A stretch of 64,000 nt of DNA from an uncultured Bacteroidales bacterium (GCA_944320465.1 CALUHO010000001.1:1-64000); one strand, 5' to 3'. Counted from the first letter of the stretch, positions 8,093 through 18,437 are shown. Program-made: numbers and translations. Notes: generated from the letters alone by a model not told the origin.

Positions 8093-8100
8093 TATTTTTG
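8093..8100 (+). promoter_or_regulatory. -7 box (TATTTTTG) before the outer-membrane protein gene
   Basis: TATTTTTG fits TAnnTTTG and lies 20 bases before the start codon at 8121. No clear -33 partner is seen at the usual spacing. The box lies just past the right end of element copy 2. Confidence 0.45.
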
Positions 8101-8120
8101 AAGATATACTATCGGGGCTT

Positions 8121-9230
8121 ATGAGACGTTTTGCATCTGTAGGTTCGGGCTGGTTGTGTTGGATTGTTTTAGCTTGGCTGCTGATTGCGTCAGGCCGGGC
8201 GGACGCGCAGTCTTTTGAATGGAAGGCGGGGGCTTTTGGCTTTTTTGACAACGGGGAGTATTCCAAGATGGAGGACGGGGTACTTTCGCAGACTATGTTC
8301 GGGATAAGGTTCTCGCCGGAGGTGGGGCTTAAGTACAAGGACTTCGGCTTGTTCGTGGGCACGCACCTGCTCACTTCTTTCGGTTCGCCCAAGTATCTCG
8401 ACAAGGTTTATTTCACGGGATATTTCCAGTACGAGAACCCGCGTCACAAGTTCTTGTTCGGGGCCTTCCCCCGCCAGGGTTTGCTGGACAACTATACCAA
8501 TATATATATACGGGATTCTTTCCAGTATTTCCGGCCCAATATGACGGGGCTTTTCTACCAGTTCACGGGGCGTTCGCAGTTTGTGAACCTATGGCTGGAT
8601 TGGACGGGCGCTCGCTCGAAGACGGTGCGTGAGGCTTTCTTTGTGGGATTGAGCGGGGAGCAGCGTTTCAAATGGTTCTTTGTTTCTTTATTGGGTTATT
8701 ATTACCATTATGCCAATACGCGTCCTGTTTCCGGCGATGGCGTGGTGCATGACAACGGGCAGGGGCAAGTCGGCATCGGGTTTGATTTTTCGGGTTATGC
8801 GCGGCGTTTGGAGAAGATGCGCTTCTCGGCATCGTTCATGCTGGGGTACGAATGCAAGCGGGATCATGCCACGCCGGTCTCGATGCCGATGGGGCTTGTG
8901 CTGGATTTGCATGCGCAGTACTGGCGAGTGGGGACGCGGACGCTGTATTATTACGGCCAGGAGCGTTACACGGTGCCGACGGATGTCTGGGCGAACACCT
9001 ATTGGGGGAACCCTATGCTGCGAGCCAAATCCTACCTGCAGAGCGAATGGTACGTGGAATTCTTCAAAAATGATTTCGTGGAAGCCAAGGCTGCTTTCGT
9101 GTTCCATTTGCAAGGTTCGCGTTTTGGCACGCAGCAGATGGTGAGGCTTTGTGTGAATCTGGACGGAAGCATTTACAGCAAGCGCGACCCTGCGGCAGAA
9201 CATGGCCGGTATAGGTTCAATTTCTTATGA
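8121..9230 (+). CDS. Outer-membrane beta-barrel protein of unknown function
   Basis: 369 residues with an N-terminal signal peptide (two Arg, hydrophobic core, end near GRADAQ at about residue 30). The mature part is rich in alternating aromatic and polar residues (VGLKYKDFGLFVGTHLLTSF, FFVSLLGYYYHYANTRP, LVLDLHAQYWRVGTRTLYYY), the pattern of transmembrane beta strands of an outer-membrane barrel. It ends in RYRFNFL, an aromatic-rich end typical of such barrels. I do not recognise a named family. It is flanked by element copy 2 and by the secretion island. The leader seems to have been interrupted by that element. It could be a porin-like or structural barrel; no enzyme motif is visible. Confidence 0.75.
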   Translation: MRRFASVGSGWLCWIVLAWLLIASGRADAQSFEWKAGAFGFFDNGEYSKMEDGVLSQTMFGIRFSPEVGLKYKDFGLFVGTHLLTSFGSPKYLDKVYFTGYFQYENPRHKFLFGAFPRQGLLDNYTNIYIRDSFQYFRPNMTGLFYQFTGRSQFVNLWLDWTGARSKTVREAFFVGLSGEQRFKWFFVSLLGYYYHYANTRPVSGDGVVHDNGQGQVGIGFDFSGYARRLEKMRFSASFMLGYECKRDHATPVSMPMGLVLDLHAQYWRVGTRTLYYYGQERYTVPTDVWANTYWGNPMLRAKSYLQSEWYVEFFKNDFVEAKAAFVFHLQGSRFGTQQMVRLCVNLDGSIYSKRDPAAEHGRYRFNFL

Positions 9231-9300
9231 GATCTTCTTTTTTCTCGACAAATCGGTGGAAAAAATGTGAATAAAATATTTTTCTATTGTAAAAATGTTG

Positions 9301-9308
9301 TATTTTTG
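9301..9308 (+). promoter_or_regulatory. -7 box (TATTTTTG) for the first T9SS gene
   Basis: TATTTTTG lies in the 401-base gap 9231-9631 and would give a leader of about 320 bases. That leader contains a 23-codon reading frame (9381-9452) beginning MKSIAISNRN. Whether it is translated is unclear. Nothing else recognisable is in the gap. Confidence 0.45.
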
Positions 9309-9631
9309 CGAAACGGTTCAGGATTTGCTTTTTTGAAAGGGGTGAAAAACTCCATCATCAAGCGATAAAACCGTCCCTCAATGAAGTCTATTGCCATAAG
9401 CAACAGAAACCTTCCATATCACCTGCACAAGCACCTTGAGGAAAAAAAGTAAATAGCGGGCCGAATGGGAATGGAAGCGGAGGCAATGTAAGAAAGAACC
9501 CTTGTCCATTACGGATTTACGTTCGGGACGGCCATTGGGAGGCAAGAGTGTCTTCATAGATTGGGGAATGCATTTCCCTTATGGGGCAAATTAAAGAAAC
9601 CATTAAAGACAAAACCAATAACCAATTCAAC

Positions 9632-12600
9632 ATGAAAAGAATCTTGGGAATGATGATGGCTGTGGCAGCCTTTTCCCTTTTTGAATTTGTCCATGCACAG
9701 GACGATGCCTGGACACTTCCCTACGAGGAGCATTTCAACATAAGGAACTCTCCGCAAGAAGACCATCCTACGCAGGAGACCTTGGATGATCCAAGCCTTG
9801 TGCAAACAGATCCTAACTTTTACCGTAACGTACTTGAAAACTGGGAACTCCGGGACGGGGACGGGAACGGCCGCACTTGGAGGGGCCAAGCAGGCTCTGT
9901 CGATGGTTGGGAGACCGATGCGTTGGGGGGGATTGTCAGCTTCCTGCCCGATGCCAATACGGGCGAATACCATACGGCTGGCTATCTTCAGGTGAATCTG
10001 GAGTCCTCAAACCGGACCATCAACGACTGGCTTATCATGAAAAAGCCTGTCACGGTAGAAGGCGATGCCTATGCCCAGTTTTCCATGAGGCGTGTGCTGG
10101 GAGCCACGACTTTGACCATGGAAGTGTGGTACGGGACCACGCCGGATGTGGGCAATGATGGTTCCGGCTGGCAACGGCTGGGTGTCCTCAAATGCGAGGT
10201 TTCCTCCGATTGGATGACGTTCATGACCGAAGCGCTTCACATGGATGAGGCAACCGATTTGTATTTCGGTGTCCGTTTAAATGAGCCTAATTTCACGGCC
10301 GATGCAGGGGACTGGTTGTCGTTTGACGAGTTCGCCGTCCTTCCCGGCGAGCCGGACTTGATACCCGATATCATCCTTTCTTCCGTGACATTGCCGGCGT
10401 TGGGCTGCAACCTTGGGGAAGAAGAAATTTCGATGACGATTACCAATACCCTTTGCCGGGTTCAGGGAATCGCCTGTCAGGCCGATGTCTATAGGGGGTC
10501 GGAGCATGTCACGACATTGTACGATACCATTCGCGATGATGTTTTTGCCGGAGAGGTGCGTACGATGACCTTCTCCCAACGGGCGGATTTCTCCGAGGAA
10601 GGGGACTACCGGGTAGACGGTGTGGTTTCCTTGTTGCCTTCTGAAGATTATAATGCGGAAGAAAATTATGCCGACAACTATGCGTCGGCCACGACAAGCC
10701 ATGTGCAGCCCTTGACCTTGCCGGTGGAATTCAGCTTTTTCGGAGTGTCGGGCGAGGAAGATGCCATCAATTGGTCATGCTCCGACCCTGAAGCATGGAC
10801 TTACGATGGTACGGCTTACGTTGCCAGAGAGGCCGGTGCGGCTTTGGTGTCCACCTGCATCCATCTGGCAGCAGGCGACTATGTGTTCCGTTACAATGTC
10901 CTGGCCGGTTATCTGAACGAATGGGATGGAGCCTACGAGTCGAGGGAAGACTATGAAATACGTTTGGGTTCGGATGCCGTGGAGCCGGATGCTTCGCAGT
11001 GGGAATTGATTCACAGCGAGGAAGGACTGTATAATTCGACCAATTGGACCTCGGGCAATACCAAGTTCTTCCGTTTTACGGTAGATGAAGAGGGTGATTA
11101 TCAGATTGCCATGATCAATACCACGCAGGATGCTTCCGATGCGTATGTGAAACGGTTCCAGTTCGTTTCCATGTTCTTGGACGAGGCAGCTCCCGATTTG
11201 AGCCTGGAAGCTCTGGAGAGCGATGCCTTGGCATACCGTGTGCCGGCCGACCATCTGGGACAATCCCTTCCTTTTACGGCCCGGGTGGCCAATATGGGTG
11301 TCGGGGAGCAGACCGGGAAGGTGGCATTCACCTTGTCCGGCGCGCCGTGCGGCGAGTCCGCTGAATTCACCATCGACCAGGACTCCACGATTACGGTCGA
11401 TTTGGAACTCCTCATCCCGTCCTATGTGTCCGTTCCTTTGGATGTGGAAACTTCCCTCGAGGCATCCGTGGTGCTGACCAATGGCAACACGGACTCGTAT
11501 GCCGCCAATGACAAGCAGACGGTATCCTTCATCAAGACAGACTCCGTATGGGGCGTGGACCGTTGCAGCAGCATTGGGAACGGCGTGTTCGTGATGAACA
11601 ACAATGCCGGGTACACCAATCTTGTTTATTTGACCGAACCTGATACGATTACCTCCGTGACTTTCGCTTTCAATGGTTCCGCTTCGGATACGTACCTGAC
11701 AGAGGCTCCTGTTTTCGATTTCAAGATAAGCACGGTGGACTTCGAGCGCGGAGAGTATGGCTACTTGGGAACCCATTATTACGAGACCTCGTTCTCGCGT
11801 CCGTTGGGCCGGGATACCATCATGACCATCGATGTTCCTCCCATGCTGTTGCCTGACGGGGTTTTCGCATTCTCCTTGATGCAGCAGACTTCGCTCGATG
11901 TCCTTTCCATTGCCACGGATAACTATTATTCCGATGCAAGGACCATGACGGTGCTGGCCAATGCTTACGGTTTCGGGTTGTCTGTTCCTGAAGCCGGCGG
12001 TTCTTCGATTGGAAATGCGTACATCCGGGCCAATTTCGGACACAACGCCGTTAACGTGGGGACTCAGGATGTGATGGTCCGCAGCATCGATGCGCCTGTC
12101 GGATCGGCCGTGTTCTCCAAAGCGGAAAGCATCGAAGCTACCTTGACCAACGTGGGACCGACCGCTGTCACGGACATGACTGTGTACTGCCGGGTTGACG
12201 GTGAGGAGCTTTCGCCGGTCACGGTGGCCTCTTTGCCTCTCTCTTCCAGTGTTTCGGTTCAGTTTACGGCCGACTTGTCCCAGATAGGGCAGCATGAAAT
12301 CGTGGTGTACACGTCGTTGGAGAACGATTTGCAGCACGCTAACGACACGGCCCGGGTTGTCGTGGAGACAGAAGCCGCTCTCGACCCCTATGTGATGAAT
12401 TTCGATTCCTGCGATACCTATGCCATGCGTTATCTCAATCCTCAGTGGCGTTTCATTGACGAGGACAGCTTGGTAGTCTGGTATAACGCCCAGTTGGGCT
12501 TGCCGACCACGCCCTATGCTCCCATGGCGTTCATTGTGACGGAAAGCGACGATGACTATATCCAATCCCACAGCGGGAAGTTCGCGTTGAGCATTTCCCC

Positions 12601-13213
12601 GGCCATAGAGGGAACCGGCGAAGACTGGATTGTTTCCCCGGCTTTGTCCATGCATGGTAACGATGTACTGACTTTCTATTCCCATCAGAACGCTGCAAGC
12701 TTGACTCCGGTGATAACGCTGGCCGTTACCGAAGTGCAGGTCTATGTTTCCACCACGGGCAACAATGTGTCCGACTTCACGGGGAATCCTCTTTATTCCG
12801 GTTATGCCGGACAAGGCGAATGGGCACGCCATACCGTGGATTTGGCGGACGAAGGCTATACGGCAGGAGAAGTTTATATCGGGATCAAGCTGGTTTCAGG
12901 CATGAATTCCATTGCTACCGGTGTGGACGATATCCAGGTGACTTGGGAAACGGCCAATGAAGGCCAGCCTCTTGTCGATCCTTCTTCGGTGGCGGTTTAT
13001 CCCAATCCGGCCGATGATTATGTGAACGTGGCTTCCGTCAAGGACATCCGGAAAGTGGAAATGTATTCGCTCGATGGCCGCGTGGTTTACAGCAACCAGA
13101 CCGTGGGCGGTGACCGTTGCCTCATCGAGACTTCGGCTTTCCAGTCGGGCGTTTATTTCGTCAAGGTCTATACCGAAGACGGCAGCCTGGTCAAGAAAGT
13201 TGTTGTCCGCTAA
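9632..13213 (+). CDS. T9SS-secreted multidomain protein with choice-of-anchor J-type domains
   Basis: 1193 residues. Signal peptide MKRILGMMMAVAAFSLFEFV then HA|Q. The start at 9632 is chosen over the in-frame ATG 51 bases upstream because it gives a clean signal peptide and follows the AAAACCAA leader shared by the island. Jelly-roll-like domains of the cleaved-adhesin/choice-of-anchor J kind are at about 25-245 (with NDWLIMKKPV), 380-530 and 930-1110 (with EDWIVSPALS). Between them are CARDB-like beta domains (about 250-370 and 800-920). The C-terminal 75 residues are a type A sorting domain starting VAVYPNPADDYVNV and ending VKKVVVR. Expected to cross the outer membrane by T9SS and be released or attached to the surface. 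Function is probably binding or adhesion; no protease motif is visible. Confidence 0.85.
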   Translation: MKRILGMMMAVAAFSLFEFVHAQDDAWTLPYEEHFNIRNSPQEDHPTQETLDDPSLVQTDPNFYRNVLENWELRDGDGNGRTWRGQAGSVDGWETDALGGIVSFLPDANTGEYHTAGYLQVNLESSNRTINDWLIMKKPVTVEGDAYAQFSMRRVLGATTLTMEVWYGTTPDVGNDGSGWQRLGVLKCEVSSDWMTFMTEALHMDEATDLYFGVRLNEPNFTADAGDWLSFDEFAVLPGEPDLIPDIILSSVTLPALGCNLGEEEISMTITNTLCRVQGIACQADVYRGSEHVTTLYDTIRDDVFAGEVRTMTFSQRADFSEEGDYRVDGVVSLLPSEDYNAEENYADNYASATTSHVQPLTLPVEFSFFGVSGEEDAINWSCSDPEAWTYDGTAYVAREAGAALVSTCIHLAAGDYVFRYNVLAGYLNEWDGAYESREDYEIRLGSDAVEPDASQWELIHSEEGLYNSTNWTSGNTKFFRFTVDEEGDYQIAMINTTQDASDAYVKRFQFVSMFLDEAAPDLSLEALESDALAYRVPADHLGQSLPFTARVANMGVGEQTGKVAFTLSGAPCGESAEFTIDQDSTITVDLELLIPSYVSVPLDVETSLEASVVLTNGNTDSYAANDKQTVSFIKTDSVWGVDRCSSIGNGVFVMNNNAGYTNLVYLTEPDTITSVTFAFNGSASDTYLTEAPVFDFKISTVDFERGEYGYLGTHYYETSFSRPLGRDTIMTIDVPPMLLPDGVFAFSLMQQTSLDVLSIATDNYYSDARTMTVLANAYGFGLSVPEAGGSSIGNAYIRANFGHNAVNVGTQDVMVRSIDAPVGSAVFSKAESIEATLTNVGPTAVTDMTVYCRVDGEELSPVTVASLPLSSSVSVQFTADLSQIGQHEIVVYTSLENDLQHANDTARVVVETEAALDPYVMNFDSCDTYAMRYLNPQWRFIDEDSLVVWYNAQLGLPTTPYAPMAFIVTESDDDYIQSHSGKFALSISPAIEGTGEDWIVSPALSMHGNDVLTFYSHQNAASLTPVITLAVTEVQVYVSTTGNNVSDFTGNPLYSGYAGQGEWARHTVDLADEGYTAGEVYIGIKLVSGMNSIATGVDDIQVTWETANEGQPLVDPSSVAVYPNPADDYVNVASVKDIRKVEMYSLDGRVVYSNQTVGGDRCLIETSAFQSGVYFVKVYTEDGSLVKKVVVR

Positions 13214-13250
13214 TTGGTGAAGAGCAGAGTTTCGCATCATTCTTCACAGA

Positions 13251-13359
13251 GGCTTGACCCAAAAGCCAACATTCCCGAGGAGAATCCATGCCAGAGTGCA
13301 TTTTCTTTGATTTGCCCCATTGAGGATTTTCTGTCGAAGGGCAAGCTTTTGGGTCAGCC
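13251..13359. repeat. Widely spaced inverted repeat in the 488-bp gap after the first T9SS gene
   Basis: TGACCCAAAAGC at 13255-13266 is the exact complement of GCTTTTGGGTCA at 13345-13356, and GGCT/AGCC extends it with one bulge. The 78-base interior has no gene. The rest of the gap 13214-13701 holds no convincing coding region; a 70-codon frame at 13447-13659 looks non-coding. The AT-rich stretch at 13660-13695 probably contains the promoter of the next gene. Confidence 0.5.
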
Positions 13360-13701
13360 ACTGAATCATTGTTCGTGGCAGAAGGTTTCACAGGAAGAAG
13401 GCTTCAGTATGCTTGTGCATGACGGCATGGATTCTGTCGCTACCTATTGATTGGGAAATATAGGGCGGTGGAAGGATATGTTGATTATGCGGATTCTTGT
13501 TTTAGTGAAATTATTAGGAAGAAAGTAAGACAGACGGGCTATTTTATGATAGCAGCGGCTTTGGTCTTTGGAACGGCACAGGGTGGCGGGCGGTTCTTTT
13601 GGTGCGGGAACCGGATTTTCTGCATGAACAGTCTGGACAAGACGTATGGTGTGATTTGAGTTTTTTCGTTTTTATTTTATTGAATAATATTTTCAGAACC
13701 A

Positions 13702-16700
13702 ATGAAAAATATTGCAAACATTTTGCTATCGATTGTTTTGCTGGGGACGTGCCGGGTGCAGGCCCAGGAGGCAAAACCGGAAAGCAAGGGGCGGATGGAC
13801 AATCCGACCGTGGCAGCTCCGTTGCAGACTCCCCGCTCGGTTTCCCCGAAATTGAGGGATGGGCGGCTTTACGGATGGTTCCTGGCGAGCTATAATGCCG
13901 TGCCTGATTGGGGCTTGGCCTCGTTCTCTCCTGAAAATCCCGATGAAGACTGGGTAATTGAAGTGTCTCATGACTGGGCTCCTCTCGGTGCGGCCGTGGT
14001 GGATGGCATCATGTACGGCCAGATGGCGAGCGTGGGTATAAGCAGTTATGATGTGCAGACTTGGAGCCGTTTCAATACGGCCACGTGGTCGGAAACCGTG
14101 TTGGCCAATATTGAAAATATGCAAGTGTCGTATATTGATATGACTTACGACTACAGCACGAAGACCATGTTCGCTCTTGTCCGGGAGAACGCGGTGACGG
14201 ATTTGTATTCCGTGAACCTGACCACAGGGCAGCCGACTTTCGTGACGCATTGCGACAGCTCCTTGGTGGCGTTGGCTGCGGATATCAAGGGGCAGCTTTA
14301 CGCGGTGACCATGCATGGCTGGTTCGTGAAGTTGCAGAAACAGACAGGCGGGGTAGAACCCATAGGATTCACGGGTGAACCGAGTCCGGGAAATTATATC
14401 CAGAGCATGGACATCGACTTGACGGATGGGGTTTGCTATTGGGCGGTTTCTTCCCTGAACGGGGATTATTTGGCTCGGATCGACATGCAGACCGGCCAAA
14501 TGGAGGATTTGGGACCTGTGTCCGTGGGTGTTGAAATCACTGGTCTCTACGCTTCGACACCTTGCGGCGGAGCGGCTGCGCCCGATGCCGTGGATAACCT
14601 GGTAGCAACCACTGTGCGGGAAGATGGTGCAGGTACTTCGGTGGAACTTTCCTTTACGGCTCCTACGGGATATGCCGCCCTTTCCCAGACTTTGTCCTCC
14701 ATCAGCAAGATTGAGATTTACCGCGATTACGAGTTGGTGCATACCATCACGGATGCCACGCCCGGGCAATCCATTACTTGGATTGATGAAGACTATGCCG
14801 CCTTGCAGGATGAAGATGTGGTAGGTTATCGCGTAGTGGCTTACAACGATGCGGGTGCGGGCTTTTCCACCTGCTGCGCTGCAACCGTGGGCGAGGATAT
14901 CCCCGGTCCGGTTTCCAACCTCAGGATGGAAGTGGCCGACGACTCGGTGGTGACTTTGACGTGGAACGCTCCGACCGAAGGTTTGAACGGCGGCTGGTTC
15001 AATCCCGGCTCCGTGTATTACGAGGTAGTCCGTTACCCGGATGAAACCGTGGTGGCTTCCCGTTTGCAGGAGACCACTTTTACCGAGACTTTGAGTCAGG
15101 GGTGCAACTATTATTGGTATACCGTTCGCAGCTATTCCTTCAAGGGGCGCGGTCAGGCCGTCGAAAGCGAAGGCGCACGGGTGGGGATCGCTTTGGCTTT
15201 GCCCTATGTCTGCTCCTTCAACACGGCTGCCGAAGGTTTCCTTTGGGAATTGGTGGATGCCAATACCCCTATTCCTGACGGTGTTACGTGGGAACATCAC
15301 CTGAACGAAGGCATGGAAGGCACGCAAGGGTACTTGCATTACGGACGTTCCACCAACAGCGACGGGAACGATTACGCTTATTCGGCTCCTTTCCGCCGGG
15401 TGGCCGGGGAACATTACCGCCTGCGTTTCGACTTGGCAAGCACCGGCGATGCTTCCACCTCGGAGGACATGGAAGTCCTGCTGATAGCCGAGGACGGCAC
15501 GGGAACCCTCATGCAGGCTTATGAGGACTTCAATACCCGGTATGAATTCCAGACCATGCGGGTTGCTTTGCCGGTAGCCGAGCCAGCCGGGGAAGGCCTT
15601 TACACGATTGCTTTCCGCGCTACATCGCCCCGTAACCAATCCGGCATCCAGGTCGACAACGTGATACTGGACTATGTGATTGACGCGCCGGTGACCGGGA
15701 CGGTGGAAGATGAGGCCGGCAATCCCTTGGAAGGGGTGTGCGTGGCGGTCGCCGCTGCCGATGCATCCTACCGCGACACGGTTTATACCAACGCGGAAGG
15801 ACAGTACGATTTGGGATACCTCGATGAGGCCTCCTATACTTTGGTCTTCTCGTATTTCGGTTATGAAGACCATTCGGAAAGCATTTCGGTGGAAGCTTTG
15901 CAGCCTGTTGTCCGGGATGTCACGATGCAATCCCGCCAGCTCTTGACTTTGAGCGGTCTGGTGGAAGACGAATACGGCGACCCCGTACCGGGCGTTTCCG
16001 TTTATATGACCGGATACCAGACCTATTCAGCCCAGACCGGAGCGGATGGCCGGTATACGATAGAGGATGTCTACCGTCACGATGGGGCATATTCCATGGT
16101 ATTCTTCAAGAGCCGTTACCAGACTGTCCGGGATACGGTATCCATGGCTTTGGAAACTCGTTCAAAAGACCTTAGTCTGCCTTTCCTCCGGATTTCGGCC
16201 GAAAATTTCACGGCTACGCCCGAAGGGGAAAACATGCTGTTGCAGTGGGAGAAGGCGGAAGACATGCAGGAATTCCGTTATGACAACGGGACGTTTGCCG
16301 GTGCGGCTCAGTTGCGCAACGACTCCGCTTCGGGTATCCTGTACACGGAGGCTGCTTTCGGTACTATTTACTACCAGCCGATGGAACTCCGTTCGGTGAA
16401 ATGGTGGATGTCGAGCGAAGGCGGGACCATGAACCACACGACCGCCGACATTTCCATCTACGCGGTGGATCCGAATCCGGGCCGGGGCTTCGGTGCTTTG
16501 CTCTTCCGCAAGGAAGGGGTGCCCAGCACCGACGACCAGTGGAGCGAGTATGTCCTGGACTATCCCGTGGAGATAACTGCGGGCTGCATGATTATGATCG
16601 GTTCTTCGGAAGGAAACATTGCTATCGGCGTGGACAACGGGACCGATCCCGACTATCCTTTCCAGACCCAGCGCCACGGGGTGACCACGGACTGGTCCAA

Positions 16701-18387
16701 TGTGGGCAGCCTGGCCACTTTGGAAGACTGGGGTATCCTGCAGAACCTCATGATCCGTGCCATCGGTGTTCCTGAGCAGGAACAGGGCAAGCAAGCCAAG
16801 GCGGCGGAAGACAATCTGGATATCTATAACATCTACCGTCTGGCGCAAGGCCAGGAAGAGAACAGGGACAGTTGGACACAGGTGGCTGAAGGCTTGCGCG
16901 GCGTGGAATCCTACCGCGATGAAGACTGGTCTTCCTTGGAACGCGGCGGTTACCTTTACGCCTTGGCCAACGTTTATGGCGAGGATGAAGCGGAAGCCGT
17001 GTTCTCGAATGTGGTCGGCAAAGACATGATCACGGAAGTGACCGTCCTGGCCAAGACCAACACTACTCCGGATGAGATCGAGGGTGCGGTGGCCAGCTTG
17101 ACCAATACCGAGTTCCCCGAATACACGTATCAAGGTACTTTCGGCACCGACGGGCGGCTTGTGTTCGATTCCGTATGGAAAGGTACCTATAGCTTGAGCA
17201 TTTCCAAGAGTCTTTTCGATGGTGTGGAAGAAGAAGTTGATTTCAGTACTGAAAACGCCTACACCACCCAGACTTACGAAATCAAGGAACGCATCGTGGA
17301 TCCTTATTCGCTCTATGTGGAGACTTCGTCTACCGATTACCGTGACAAGACCCTCTTCTGGAACGTGGATGAAACCGTATCGGAAGATTGCGAAGCCATG
17401 CCTGACTTTGAAATCAATCCCGAAGGCGAGTTCGGCTGGACTTACCTTGACGGGGACGGCGCGGAGACCTACGGCATGGTCATCGGGCAGGATGTCATTG
17501 ACTGGCCCGGCATCTACGAGCCGCACGCCTTTATTGTCATGAACCCTTACGAGACCACGCCGGCCATTTACACCTCTCTCAACACCAGCCATAGCGGACG
17601 CCGCGCCTTGATGAACATGCGCAACCTGGATGTAGAGAACCCGGTGCAGAAGGATGACTGGATTTTCTCGCCCGAACTGCATTTCGAGACTCCTTATGTG
17701 TTCTCTTTCTGGGCCGTGAGCGGTATGGAATCTTTGGCCGAGACGATCCAGGTGGGCTATTCCACCACCACGACCGAGCCCTCGGCTTTCACTTGGCTGG
17801 AAGACGAACTGGTCATTCCCGGTGCTTGGTACCAGTATTCGTACACGATACCGGCCGAGGCCCGTTATGTGACCATCCATGTCATTTCCCAAGGGGAAGA
17901 TTCCTACTTCCTGATGCTGGACGACCTCTATATCGGACCGGAGCCTTCGGCTGAACGTCCCGATAATTCCCGTGCCCTGCATTACGAAATCTATTTGGAT
18001 GGTACGCAGGTGGCTACCGTGGAAGGTGTCCTGACCTACAACTTCGACGACCTTTCCGACGGCACGCACACGGCGGGTGTGGTATCGGTATACCAGACGG
18101 GCAAGAGCCAGATGAAGACGGTGGAATTCATGGTCGATCCCTCCATCATCGCCAACGAGGATGCCGCCCTGGCTTCGCGGATCCGGCTTTACCCCAACCC
18201 GGCCACGGAGAATGTGAACGTGCAAGGGGACTATGACGAGGCTTGGATCTTTGACATGAGCGGGCGTTTGGTCGCCAAGCTGGCCAACGAGCAAATCATC
18301 GATGTGTCCGGCTTGCGTCCCGGAGTCTATTTTGTCCGCTTTGCCAAGGACGGTGCTTTCTGCGTGAAGAAAGTGGTGAAGCTTTGA
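13702..18387 (+). CDS. Giant T9SS-secreted protein: propeller-like, FnIII, CarboxypepD-regulatory and anchor J domains
   Basis: 1561 residues. Signal peptide MKNIANILLSIVLLGTCRVQ then AQ. Residues about 45-290 form a repeat-rich sheet region like a beta propeller (LYAVTMHGWF, VCYWAVSSLN). Two fibronectin III-like domains follow (about 300-490), then a jelly-roll region (about 495-655), then two carboxypeptidase regulatory-like domains (VTGTVEDEAGNPLEGVCVAV and LSGLVEDEYGDPVPGVSVYM, about 655-825). Next are a region beginning FRYDNGTFAG, a third small beta domain and an anchor J-like domain (KDDWIFSPEL). The end is a type A sorting domain, IRLYPNPATENVNV to VKKVVKL. The protein at 25669-30528 has the same order of domains and clear sequence kinship (for example FRYDNG, DPDYPF), so the two are paralogs. 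Probably a surface or matrix protein; ligand unknown. Confidence 0.85.
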   Translation: MKNIANILLSIVLLGTCRVQAQEAKPESKGRMDNPTVAAPLQTPRSVSPKLRDGRLYGWFLASYNAVPDWGLASFSPENPDEDWVIEVSHDWAPLGAAVVDGIMYGQMASVGISSYDVQTWSRFNTATWSETVLANIENMQVSYIDMTYDYSTKTMFALVRENAVTDLYSVNLTTGQPTFVTHCDSSLVALAADIKGQLYAVTMHGWFVKLQKQTGGVEPIGFTGEPSPGNYIQSMDIDLTDGVCYWAVSSLNGDYLARIDMQTGQMEDLGPVSVGVEITGLYASTPCGGAAAPDAVDNLVATTVREDGAGTSVELSFTAPTGYAALSQTLSSISKIEIYRDYELVHTITDATPGQSITWIDEDYAALQDEDVVGYRVVAYNDAGAGFSTCCAATVGEDIPGPVSNLRMEVADDSVVTLTWNAPTEGLNGGWFNPGSVYYEVVRYPDETVVASRLQETTFTETLSQGCNYYWYTVRSYSFKGRGQAVESEGARVGIALALPYVCSFNTAAEGFLWELVDANTPIPDGVTWEHHLNEGMEGTQGYLHYGRSTNSDGNDYAYSAPFRRVAGEHYRLRFDLASTGDASTSEDMEVLLIAEDGTGTLMQAYEDFNTRYEFQTMRVALPVAEPAGEGLYTIAFRATSPRNQSGIQVDNVILDYVIDAPVTGTVEDEAGNPLEGVCVAVAAADASYRDTVYTNAEGQYDLGYLDEASYTLVFSYFGYEDHSESISVEALQPVVRDVTMQSRQLLTLSGLVEDEYGDPVPGVSVYMTGYQTYSAQTGADGRYTIEDVYRHDGAYSMVFFKSRYQTVRDTVSMALETRSKDLSLPFLRISAENFTATPEGENMLLQWEKAEDMQEFRYDNGTFAGAAQLRNDSASGILYTEAAFGTIYYQPMELRSVKWWMSSEGGTMNHTTADISIYAVDPNPGRGFGALLFRKEGVPSTDDQWSEYVLDYPVEITAGCMIMIGSSEGNIAIGVDNGTDPDYPFQTQRHGVTTDWSNVGSLATLEDWGILQNLMIRAIGVPEQEQGKQAKAAEDNLDIYNIYRLAQGQEENRDSWTQVAEGLRGVESYRDEDWSSLERGGYLYALANVYGEDEAEAVFSNVVGKDMITEVTVLAKTNTTPDEIEGAVASLTNTEFPEYTYQGTFGTDGRLVFDSVWKGTYSLSISKSLFDGVEEEVDFSTENAYTTQTYEIKERIVDPYSLYVETSSTDYRDKTLFWNVDETVSEDCEAMPDFEINPEGEFGWTYLDGDGAETYGMVIGQDVIDWPGIYEPHAFIVMNPYETTPAIYTSLNTSHSGRRALMNMRNLDVENPVQKDDWIFSPELHFETPYVFSFWAVSGMESLAETIQVGYSTTTTEPSAFTWLEDELVIPGAWYQYSYTIPAEARYVTIHVISQGEDSYFLMLDDLYIGPEPSAERPDNSRALHYEIYLDGTQVATVEGVLTYNFDDLSDGTHTAGVVSVYQTGKSQMKTVEFMVDPSIIANEDAALASRIRLYPNPATENVNVQGDYDEAWIFDMSGRLVAKLANEQIIDVSGLRPGVYFVRFAKDGAFCVKKVVKL

Positions 18388-18422
18388 GGCGGTGGACTGT
18401 AATTTTTGAAGCAAGAAACAAT

Positions 18423-18428
18423 AGGAGG
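18423..18428 (+). promoter_or_regulatory. Shine-Dalgarno-like AGGAGG
   Basis: AGGAGG lies nine bases before the start codon at 18438. It is a rare canonical ribosome site in this window and stands where the other island genes have an AACCAA leader. Confidence 0.5.
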
Positions 18429-18437
18429 ATTTGAAGG

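Noticed and set aside
7868..8404. Open reading frames running through the 197-bp elements (also at 25288-25485 and 52636-52962)
   Set aside because: They are produced by the repeat itself in the same frames at each locus and start or end in unrelated flanks.
9231..9631. Riboswitch in the long leader of the first T9SS gene
   Set aside because: No conserved aptamer pattern that I know and no strong nested hairpins; only a promoter box and a short reading frame could be supported.
13447..13659. 70-codon frame before the second T9SS gene
   Set aside because: Composition and lack of any motif suggest chance; no leader or coupling supports it.
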